A DNA stretch of 27,206 nt, from positions 1 to 27,206 of IMG/VR virus record IMGVR_UViG_3300043395_002342; one strand, given 5' to 3'. This document shows, piece by piece, positions 5,454 through 10,887 of this stretch. The translations under genes and the position numbers were made by a program. The stretch is from a virus. How positions within the stretch are numbered: position 1 is the first letter of the stretch; each line of letters opens with the position of its first letter. Under the pieces are notes generated by a model. The model did not search any database, had not been told where the DNA came from, and worked only from the letters and a program-made list of their open reading frames with translations.

Positions 5454-6149
5454 TTAAGAATAAAGTCTAATATTATCTGCTCTCTTGAGGTCCTCACGAA
5501 CATATTGTGAGGACCCTTCTTTGTATTCCATTAAATCCTTGATATCATTTAGAATGATATTCAGATATCTTGGTTTAAGTACAAAGATATTTCTTTTATC
5601 ATTCTCAAGTTTTTCTTCATAATCATAATTGGATACTGGAACCGCAATATTTCCTGTGCTAACTTGACTGTCAATAAAGTAGTCAAAATAATTTACTGAA
5701 TAACCATTCTGAACTTGAAGACCTGCTGGAACAATTACGACACCTTGACTGTTCTTTACTTCTGTAGTTTCATAATGATGTATTCCACTGTAAATATTAT
5801 TGTAAATTTCTTCTTCCGTTGTTAATCCAACTCCATACTTTTCCTTCAAATAGGTATCAAAAGAAGTTTGAGTTAATGGCCATTCGGTTTGGATGTTCAA
5901 AATGTTATTTGATACTAATACCACCCAATCTAAAGTTGAGTCATCATAAACTTTAAAGGAAACATTGTCAGGACGATCATCTCCTTCAATCTTATATTTT
6001 TCAAAGAACGCAACATTTTGGAAAATATCTGGTCGAAGATCTCCTCTCTTAAAAAGATTTTTAACCTCCACATAATCGCCTATCTTAGCATCAGGGAGTC
6101 TGCTAATATATTCTAAAGATGGTAGTTGTCTGAAGTATGGATTTGCCAT
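5454..6149 (-). CDS. 53: Baseplate wedge subunit gp53
   Basis: A 231-residue protein of the T4 gp53 family (T4: 196), a wedge component that joins wedge arms to the hub. Shared features are the N-terminal YF..LP..EY start, the segment with WVVLVSNNILNIQTEWPLT (T4: YWVLLMCNDNYDPYYGW), the YETTEVKN segment, and the C-terminal ILKPRYLNIILNDIKDLM, like the T4 DINSFMNDLIRIME end. It is the last gene of the minus-strand island, starts one base after the gp48 stop and ends immediately beside the gp32 stop, so gp32 and gp53 transcripts converge with no gap. Confidence 0.82.
   Translation of the reverse strand: MANPYFRQLPSLEYISRLPDAKIGDYVEVKNLFKRGDLRPDIFQNVAFFEKYKIEGDDRPDNVSFKVYDDSTLDWVVLVSNNILNIQTEWPLTQTSFDTYLKEKYGVGLTTEEEIYNNIYSGIHHYETTEVKNSQGVVIVPAGLQVQNGYSVNYFDYFIDSQVSTGNIAVPVSNYDYEEKLENDKRNIFVLKPRYLNIILNDIKDLMEYKEGSSQYVREDLKRADNIRLYS
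5489..5515. terminator. Hairpin downstream of gp32, inside the gp53 coding end
   Basis: GGTCCTCAC (5489-5497) and GTGAGGACC (5507-5515) form a perfect 9-bp stem with a 9-base loop, 36 bases after the gp32 stop. On the plus strand it is followed by CTTCTTTGT, a poor U-tract, so it may stop or stabilise the gp32 transcript end. It lies within the C-terminal codons of gp53. A coding coincidence is possible but less likely for a perfect 9-bp stem. Confidence 0.5.
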
Positions 6150-6150
6150 T

Positions 6151-7533
6151 TTAGTATCCTATTAAGTTATCTGAATCGCCATCAGCTGCCGTATAATCAT
6201 CATCATATAGAGGTTCTAGTTCTTGGAATTGTAAGTCAAGTTGATAAGAAACCATTGATGGATTTTGTGAGTCGTCAAATGCCATATAGTTTCCTTCTGG
6301 AGTGTAATTTACATTACAACTCGTTAGAGCGCATTCTTTAAACTTATTTAAGTAAGGATGTTCTTTATTTTGGAAGATATATGAAATACCAAAGGTGTGT
6401 GGTGTTTGTAGTAGCATGGAAGCTTTGGATCTTTTCACTGACATTGCTTGTTTGAAATATCTAATAATTTTTTTAACTCTTACTGCTTCGTCTGCTGATC
6501 GTGGTGAAAGTTTAAAACTAAAACTGAAAGTACGAAGATCTGGATTGTTAAATAACAATTCTAAATTTGGGTTTACAATAGTTCCAAATTGTCTTTGCAT
6601 GATACCACCATCACCTAAAACACCCTTCATAAGACTTGAAACTATAGATGTTCTTGCCCCGCTTCCTGGTTGGGCAGCCGCTTCTGCTTGCCCTCTTGCT
6701 TCACTTGCCACATCTCCACCCATTATCCCGGTTGCCATCACACTCCCTAGAGCTTGTTGGAGGTCGGGTAAATCTAACCCAGACCAATTAACTGTATTGG
6801 CGTCTTGGATTCCTCCTGGTATTGGTAAAACGATTGTTGATAATACTGTTCTATCTTTACCCAATGGTTTAGGTATTTTATCACTGACACCGATTCTTCT
6901 TAAGTTTTCATCTCCAGCAGCAAATCCTTTTAGACCTGATTGCTTGTATTCAATTATTGAAAACTTTATACAGTCTTGGAGAGTAGAATCTAAACCAATT
7001 GGATATACTACTACAGAATCATACTTTCCTCTTGTATTTCCTTTTATTGTTCCTCTTTCGTCATCAAATTGTTTTTTCTGTTCCTCTGATATATCTGGCG
7101 TTGTAGTAGTTGTTATACCTGCTGCCGGAGTAGTGGCAGCATTTCCATTATCTAATTGGTTTACTTGCTGATCTGTAGCTCCATTTAACTTCGCGTCAAT
7201 TTTTGCTGCGCTTCTTGCTGCCGTATATAATTTGCCGCCGGGATATAGAGCAGCAAGTTGATTTGAATTTATTATTGTTTTTCCTTCAGAATCTTTTTCT
7301 GGAATCCAAGTTTTTCCTCCATCAGTTGATGTTGCTAGTGCTCTTGGTGTTTCTCCAGTTCTTCCCGAAACAGTATCTTGTAAAGTTAATTTTGAAGCAC
7401 CTACTTGCCCATTTGTAATATTTGAATCTGTTTTTAAAGTGTATTTTGTCTTCTCAGTTCCAAGTGCTACTTCAAATGGAGCACTCGTACTTGTTTTTGC
7501 TCCATCAGATTTCCATTGTTGACTAGCTGGCAT
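6151..7533 (-). CDS. 48: Baseplate tail tube cap gp48
   Basis: A 460-residue protein starting at the ATG at 7533, preceded at about 7 bases by GGGAGG; an in-frame TTG five codons upstream overlaps that ribosome site and is rejected. The C-terminal half (NPNLELLFNNPDLR.FSFSFKLSPRS..EA..VKKIIRYFKQAM, then FGISYIFQN...YLNKFKECALTSCNVNYTPEGNYMAFDD) is the tube-fold region of cyanophage gp48, which caps the hub and starts tail tube polymerisation with gp54. The N-terminal 150 residues are low-complexity (Thr/Ala/Gly) and poorly conserved, longer than in T4 (364 residues). It lies between the 131-residue unknown and gp53. Confidence 0.8.
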   Translation of the reverse strand: MPASQQWKSDGAKTSTSAPFEVALGTEKTKYTLKTDSNITNGQVGASKLTLQDTVSGRTGETPRALATSTDGGKTWIPEKDSEGKTIINSNQLAALYPGGKLYTAARSAAKIDAKLNGATDQQVNQLDNGNAATTPAAGITTTTTPDISEEQKKQFDDERGTIKGNTRGKYDSVVVYPIGLDSTLQDCIKFSIIEYKQSGLKGFAAGDENLRRIGVSDKIPKPLGKDRTVLSTIVLPIPGGIQDANTVNWSGLDLPDLQQALGSVMATGIMGGDVASEARGQAEAAAQPGSGARTSIVSSLMKGVLGDGGIMQRQFGTIVNPNLELLFNNPDLRTFSFSFKLSPRSADEAVRVKKIIRYFKQAMSVKRSKASMLLQTPHTFGISYIFQNKEHPYLNKFKECALTSCNVNYTPEGNYMAFDDSQNPSMVSYQLDLQFQELEPLYDDDYTAADGDSDNLIGY

Positions 7534-7606
7534 CAAACTACCTCCCAACTAAAGGAACAAACAATCTCAATTTTTTGTAGAGTATGAGACATTTATGAGG
7601 AGGTTT

Positions 7607-8002
7607 TTATTTATTTAGACGGAATTTTGCATATGGTATAGAAAGCATCTCATCTAATTCATTGTATTCAATAACGTGAAGTTTGCCCGCGACTTCTTCC
7701 CAAGTATAATTTCTCGATTGTCTCCAATGAAAGTTAATTGCTTTAAATCCCCAGTTATAAAGTTCAGTACAAGCAATTAAAGGATGTTGATCGTATTCAA
7801 TATCTGGCGTCTTAGGATTGTAAATGAATGTATAAAACTTTCCTGGTTCTGGATATAATACTTCTTTCTTTAGAGTGTCTAAGATTATTAGCATTAGATC
7901 TTCAGGATCTGATGTTCCTGAGGTATCAATTTTTTTGAGAAGATCTCTCATTCTTTGAGTAGTAGATATTTTCTCTACATACTTCCCAAAACCTTCTGCC
8001 AT
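7607..8002 (-). CDS. Conserved unknown, probable morphogenesis protein
   Basis: A 131-residue protein whose ATG (8002) overlaps the gp4 stop by one base (TAATG), so it is co-translated with gp4. I do not recognise a named T4 homologue. It has an N-terminal helical region (VEKISTTQRMRDLLKKID), then a compact aromatic-rich domain with GKFYTFIYNPKTPDIEYDQHPLIACTEL, followed by YNWGFKAINFHWRQSRNYTWEEVAG and a PYAKFRLNK end. The HPL.....YNWGFKAINFHW segment looks like a conserved core. No signal peptide or transmembrane helix. Position between gp4 and gp48 suggests a virion or assembly role. A weak late-promoter-like CATAAATG (7597-7590, minus) follows it, in front of gp48. Confidence 0.75.
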   Translation of the reverse strand: MAEGFGKYVEKISTTQRMRDLLKKIDTSGTSDPEDLMLIILDTLKKEVLYPEPGKFYTFIYNPKTPDIEYDQHPLIACTELYNWGFKAINFHWRQSRNYTWEEVAGKLHVIEYNELDEMLSIPYAKFRLNK

Positions 8003-8454
8003 TATTTGATACCTAGTTCTTGTTCGGTGATTACGCGGAATTTAATTAAACGATCTTCGCACCATTCTTGAATTGACCTCCACTTTGATTGATTGATGGC
8101 ATAAGTATTTACTTCATTGATATATGTTTTGGATTTCTTTTTCCCCTGAATTGGTGGAACTGTTTGGTTTTTTGGTTTTATTTCTATTACATATTTTTGT
8201 GTTTTGCCATTACTCTCAAGTACTTCAATAATAAAGTCCGGAAAGTATCTACATACTTTTTGTTTTACTGGATTATAATAAGGTATACAAAATTCTTCCG
8301 ATCCATATTTCAATATGTTAGGTGAACGATCGCACCATTGCATAAACTTAAGTTCCCAGCTACTTCTATAAACTATATTTTGTGGATTTCCAATATATTT
8401 TTCTGGATTTCTTGGATGAAAATATCCTTGATGGTATTTAGAATCACGCGGCAT
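8002..8454 (-). CDS. 4: Head completion protein gp4 (PD-(D/E)XK nuclease-like)
   Basis: A 150-residue protein, the same length as T4 gp4, which acts at the portal end of DNA-filled heads before tail joining. The core reads YRSSWELKFMQWCD (T4: a similar E..F..WCDE motif), YGSEEFCIPY, YFPDFIIEV, and YVIEIKPK; the PDF...EIKPK pair is a TnsA-like PD-(D/E)XK nuclease motif. I start at 8454 (MPRDSK...); the frame is open further upstream, but those residues overlap the endonuclease-like gene by 60 or more bases, and an AAAGG lies upstream of 8454. The first codons overlap the end of the NUMOD gene, whose last codons (Lys-Gly-Trp-Lys) supply the gp4 ribosome site. It overlaps the downstream 131-residue gene by one base. 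Confidence 0.82.
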   Translation of the reverse strand: MPRDSKYHQGYFHPRNPEKYIGNPQNIVYRSSWELKFMQWCDRSPNILKYGSEEFCIPYYNPVKQKVCRYFPDFIIEVLESNGKTQKYVIEIKPKNQTVPPIQGKKKSKTYINEVNTYAINQSKWRSIQEWCEDRLIKFRVITEQELGIK

Positions 8455-9013
8455 TTTTCCAACCTTTATGTGATTTATTTCTTCCATTAACAACATGCTG
8501 TAAGCACCCAATACTTAGATTATTTTCTTTTGCAAATTTAGTGAGGTTTTTAATTTCTACAATATTGCCTTCGGGAGAAAGTAATTTGTATTCTTTACTA
8601 TTTTTATCGGATAACGCTTTTTTTGTACTCTCTAAACAAGGTTTACCTTTATTTGGACTTTGATTATTTTTGAACCATTCTTTTCTTTTATTTCTTTGCT
8701 TTTGTTTTGTTTCTTCTGAGTGAGTTTTCCCCCACATTGGATTTAATTCACCGAACCTTTTACTGTTATACATTCCATTTTTTTCTCCATAATTTGCACG
8801 AGACATTCTAAACGAATCATTTTTACATAGTTCTAATGTGATATCCCTTAATTTTTCTTTAGTTTCTCTAGAATGTTTTTTACCGTAAAACGGATTGAAT
8901 TTTCCCTCATATCCGGAGTATCCTTCATATTCTTCATAGATTATTTCTGGTGGTAAATCAATGTTAAATACTTCGTTTAATTTTTTAGTATTAAATTTAA
9001 TAATCTTTTTCAT
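8444..9013 (-). CDS. Homing-endonuclease-like DNA-binding protein (NUMOD3 + NUMOD1), no nuclease domain seen
   Basis: A 189-residue protein. Three NUMOD3-type repeats are visible: FNPFYGKKHSRETKEKLRD (39-57), LNPMWGKTHSEETKQKQRN (90-108) and QSPNKGKPCLESTKKALSD (118-136). A C-terminal NUMOD1-like domain follows (about 142-186; YKLLSPEGNIVEI then LTKFAKENNL then HKGWK). These are DNA-recognition modules of GIY-YIG and HNH homing enzymes, but the first 35 residues contain no GIY-YIG or HNH motif. It may be a nuclease-less remnant, a DNA-binding partner, or carry an unrecognised catalytic part. It is inserted directly before gp4 and overlaps its start by 11 bases. The gene is AT-rich, and the leader has the same hairpin-plus-late-promoter layout as the two other endonuclease genes. 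Confidence 0.8.
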   Translation of the reverse strand: MKKIIKFNTKKLNEVFNIDLPPEIIYEEYEGYSGYEGKFNPFYGKKHSRETKEKLRDITLELCKNDSFRMSRANYGEKNGMYNSKRFGELNPMWGKTHSEETKQKQRNKRKEWFKNNQSPNKGKPCLESTKKALSDKNSKEYKLLSPEGNIVEIKNLTKFAKENNLSIGCLQHVVNGRNKSHKGWKNAA

Positions 9014-9018
9014 TATGA

Positions 9019-9052
9019 ATTAAGAATTCCATATTATTTATGTGTTCTTAAT
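9019..9052 (-). promoter_or_regulatory. Leader hairpin of the NUMOD gene with a late promoter in its loop
   Basis: On the minus strand ATTAAGAA (9052-9045) pairs with TTCTTAAT (9026-9019), 8 bp, ending 5 bases before the ATG at 9013. The 18-base loop contains CATAAATA (9042-9035), so late RNA would start near 9029 and lack the first arm. It is shorter and weaker than the other two leaders but has the same order: arm, promoter, arm, start codon. Confidence 0.45.
9035..9042 (-). promoter_or_regulatory. T4-type late promoter CATAAATA (NUMOD gene)
   Basis: CATAAATA on the minus strand fits the cyanophage NATAAATA form. It lies in the hairpin loop about 22 bases upstream of the start codon at 9013. 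Confidence 0.5.
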
Positions 9053-9064
9053 ACTTTCTGCCAT
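9038..9064 (-). CDS. Possible 8-codon leader peptide (MAESIKNT)
   Basis: On the minus strand an AAGG (9071-9068) precedes ATG GCA GAA... and eight codons ending in TAA at 9040-9038. The codons cover the first arm of the leader hairpin, so ribosomes on it would open the hairpin in read-through RNA. The start context ATAATGGCAGAA is also found at the start of the 131-residue gene (near 8004). It is too short to be sure it is translated. Confidence 0.25.
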   Translation of the reverse strand: MAESIKNT

Positions 9065-9097
9065 TATCCTTACTACATAATATATAAAGTCAAAAAG

Positions 9098-9105
9098 TAT
9101 TTATA
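9098..9105 (-). promoter_or_regulatory. T4-type late promoter TATAAATA for the minus-strand island
   Basis: Exact TATAAATA on the minus strand, ending just before the start codon of the divergent gp54-like gene. Initiation near 9092 would transcribe the leader peptide, the hairpin and then the NUMOD-gp4-gp48-gp53 genes. Confidence 0.6.
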
Positions 9106-9106
9106 A

Positions 9107-9943
9107 ATGCCTACCCCAAGGTCAGTAGCACAGATTAAATCCAATTTACTTAGACCTGCCCTAACTTCTCATTTTGAGGTTGAAATTCCATTTCAAAAAA
9201 TAAGTAATAAACTTGTAAATAATATTCCTGGGATGAATTTAAATTCATCCGATATTCAAAAATTGAATCTATCTTGTTCTGAAGCTTCTTTGCCTGGTTC
9301 GTCATTAGCTACATTAGAAATTAATAATGATTTTACAGGTGTTACAGAAAGACACGCGCACAGAAGAATCTATGATGATAGAATGGATTTTACATTTTAT
9401 GTTGATGCCGAAAAATATTTACCTATTGTGTTTTTTGAATCGTGGATTAAATATATTGCTGGAGAGGGTATAGCAGAAGACACTAGAATGAGGGGAAATG
9501 TTGGAGCTAAAAGTAGAAATTATTTCTATAGAGTTAGATATCCTAATGATTACATTATAGATCAGGGTCTTAAAATTATTAAATTTGAGAGAGACTATCA
9601 AAGTAAGTTGGAATATGAATTTATAGGAGCATATCCTATTAGTATACAATCAATACCAGTTTCATATGATTCTTCAAGTTTACTTAAGTGTACTGTATCT
9701 ATGACTTACATTAGATATATAATTACTGATTTATCTACTACTTATCCACCAGATCCAAAATCTGTTGCCGATAATAATTCCACTCCAAATTATGAATGGA
9801 CTAGCAATCCAAATATTCCATCACAAGAAGCCCAATTTAGTGCTGGTGGAGTTCCTGATTTTGGTTCTTTTGGAAATACTGTATTTACTTCGGAGAGTGA
9901 AGGTCCACAATCAACACTTGGACAGATATATCAAAACATATAA
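9107..9943 (+). CDS. 54: Baseplate tail tube initiator, gp54-like
   Basis: A 278-residue protein with the tail-tube fold pattern: an N-terminal FEVEIPF strand, the LSCSEASLPGSSLATLEI motif (as in gp19: YCENASLPGIQLAT), FTFYVDAEKYLPIVFFESWIKYI, and the LEYEFIGAYPISIQSIPVSYDSSSLLKCTVSMTYIRY region. T4 gp54 (320 residues) binds gp48 and nucleates gp19 tube polymerisation; finding it beside gp48 fits. It could also be annotated as a gp19 paralogue, but being in the baseplate cluster I prefer gp54. The ATG has no visible Shine-Dalgarno; the leader is TATTTATAA. Divergent from the minus-strand island across a 93-base gap full of promoter-like AT boxes. The Pro/Ser-rich C-terminal 60 residues look disordered. 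Confidence 0.68.
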   Translation: MPTPRSVAQIKSNLLRPALTSHFEVEIPFQKISNKLVNNIPGMNLNSSDIQKLNLSCSEASLPGSSLATLEINNDFTGVTERHAHRRIYDDRMDFTFYVDAEKYLPIVFFESWIKYIAGEGIAEDTRMRGNVGAKSRNYFYRVRYPNDYIIDQGLKIIKFERDYQSKLEYEFIGAYPISIQSIPVSYDSSSLLKCTVSMTYIRYIITDLSTTYPPDPKSVADNNSTPNYEWTSNPNIPSQEAQFSAGGVPDFGSFGNTVFTSESEGPQSTLGQIYQNI

Positions 9944-9949
9944 TAAATA
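9942..9949 (+). promoter_or_regulatory. T4-type late promoter AATAAATA upstream of gp26
   Basis: AATAAATA overlaps the TAA of the gp54-like gene. Initiation near 9955 gives a leader of about 22 bases carrying the TAGGAC ribosome site of the gp26 gene (ATG at 9977). Confidence 0.6.
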
Positions 9950-9976
9950 ATCAAACTGAAACTTCTATAGGACATT

Positions 9977-10696
9977 ATGCCTTTACCAAAGATCTCTACG
10001 CCAACGTATGAGTTGGAATTGCCATCAACCGGACAAACAGTTCAATATAGACCATTTCTTGTTAAAGAAGAGAAAGTATTAGTAATTGCTTTAGAAAGTG
10101 AAGATACTAAGCAAATTACTAATGCTATTAAGAATGTAATTAAAAATTGTATCCTTACTAAATCGATAAAAGTAGAAACATTACCTACCTTTGATATTGA
10201 ATATCTTTTCCTTAACATTCGCGGCAAGTCAGTTGGAGAGGAAATTGAGGTTAATATTATTTGTCCAGATGATGAAACTACAACAACTAAAGTTAATTTG
10301 AATCTTGATGATATTAAGGTTCAGAAGAATGAAGATCATACAAATAGGATCAAAGTTGACTCAAGTATTATGATGGAAATGAAGTATCCATCATTGGATC
10401 AGTTCATTAAAAATAACTTTGATTTTAATGATAGTAGTGCGATGGATCAATCCTTTGATCTGATTGCTTCTTGTATTGATAAGATTTATACGGAAGATGA
10501 AGTGTGGGCAGCTGCTGATGTCACTAAAAAAGAACTTGTCGAATTCTTGGAGCAGATGAATTCATCTCAGTTCAAGGAGATTGAAAAATTCTTTGAGACA
10601 ATGCCAAAACTTTCTCATAAAGTTTCTGTAGTTAATCCAAAAACTAAAGTTGAGAGTGAAGTTGTATTAGAAGGGTTAGCAAGTTTTTTCGCATAG
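9977..10696 (+). CDS. 26: Baseplate hub assembly protein gp26 (tail chaperone G-like, zero-frame product)
   Basis: A 239-residue protein (T4 gp26: 208) with the family N-terminus TYELELPSTGQTVQYRPFLVKEEKVLVIALESED. The middle carries LPTFDIEYLFLNIRGKSVGEEIEV and a Cys/Asp loop like a small beta domain (ICPDDE); the rest is helical with acidic patches. In T4 gp26 takes part in hub assembly. Here it stands immediately before the tape measure gene, where many long-tailed phages carry the G/GT chaperone pair. The last codons AGT TTT TTC GCA TAG contain a -1 slippery heptamer (10684-10690) with a downstream hairpin, so a fraction of ribosomes probably continue in the -1 frame into the 10708-10887 ORF, giving about 303 residues. 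A good ribosome site (TAGGA) precedes the ATG. Confidence 0.82.
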   Translation: MPLPKISTPTYELELPSTGQTVQYRPFLVKEEKVLVIALESEDTKQITNAIKNVIKNCILTKSIKVETLPTFDIEYLFLNIRGKSVGEEIEVNIICPDDETTTTKVNLNLDDIKVQKNEDHTNRIKVDSSIMMEMKYPSLDQFIKNNFDFNDSSAMDQSFDLIASCIDKIYTEDEVWAAADVTKKELVEFLEQMNSSQFKEIEKFFETMPKLSHKVSVVNPKTKVESEVVLEGLASFFA

Positions 10697-10717
10697 CCCT
10701 AGTCCATATGGACTTGG
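10684..10717 (+). promoter_or_regulatory. Programmed -1 ribosomal frameshift site (slippery T_TTT_TTC plus hairpin)
   Basis: In the gp26 frame the heptamer T_TTT_TTC (10684-10690) has the canonical X_XXY_YYZ form. After a 7-base spacer, CCTAGTCC (10698-10705) pairs with GGACTTGG (10710-10717) over an ATAT loop with one T-T mismatch. The zero frame stops at TAG 10694-10696. The -1 frame reads TTT TTT CGC ATA GCC CTA GTC CAT ATG and is open to 10887. Site, spacing and reading frame are all directly visible; efficiency is unknown. Confidence 0.75.
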
Positions 10718-10887
10718 AGAGTTATTTTAGACTCAATTTTGCCTTGATGCAGTATCATAAATATTCTTTGACAGAGATTGAAAATATGATGCCTTGGGAA
10801 CGAGACATTTATATTGCTTTATTACAACAGCATCTTGAAGAAGAAAAATTAAAACAACAGCAATCTAATGGCAATCAATTCTTCTAG
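10708..10887 (+). CDS. 51: gp51-like T extension of the tail chaperone, reached by -1 frameshift
   Basis: A 59-residue ORF (MDLESYFRLNF...) overlapping the next gene by 20 bases. Its ATG has no Shine-Dalgarno, but the frame is continuous with gp26 after a -1 slip at 10684-10690. The sequence LTEIENMMPWERDIYIALLQQHLEEEKLKQQQ has the look of the T segment of G/GT chaperones and of small gp51-like cyanophage proteins: a short helical domain with an MPW motif and a charged coiled tail. In the G/GT model the fused form binds the tape measure and recruits tube subunits. It could also be translated on its own at a low rate. The CATAAATA at 10756-10763 lies inside it. Confidence 0.72.
   Translation: MDLESYFRLNFALMQYHKYSLTEIENMMPWERDIYIALLQQHLEEEKLKQQQSNGNQFF
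10756..10763 (+). promoter_or_regulatory. T4-type late promoter CATAAATA inside the gp51-like ORF
   Basis: CATAAATA fits NATAAATA and would start RNA near 10769, about 100 bases before the large tape-measure-like gene. It overlaps coding sequence (codons Tyr-His-Lys-Tyr), so a chance match is possible. Confidence 0.35.

Noticed and set aside
6395-7171. 258-codon open frame on the plus strand
   Set aside because: It lies entirely opposite gp48, which has family similarity and a ribosome site; the antisense frame has low-complexity residues and no recognisable motif.
7534-7548. TTG start of gp48 at 7548
   Set aside because: It overlaps the GGGAGG ribosome site that serves the ATG at 7533.
8455-8511. 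N-terminal extension of gp4 to 8511
   Set aside because: It would overlap the NUMOD gene by 68 bases, adds 19 residues unlike the family, and gp4 from 8454 has exactly the T4 length.
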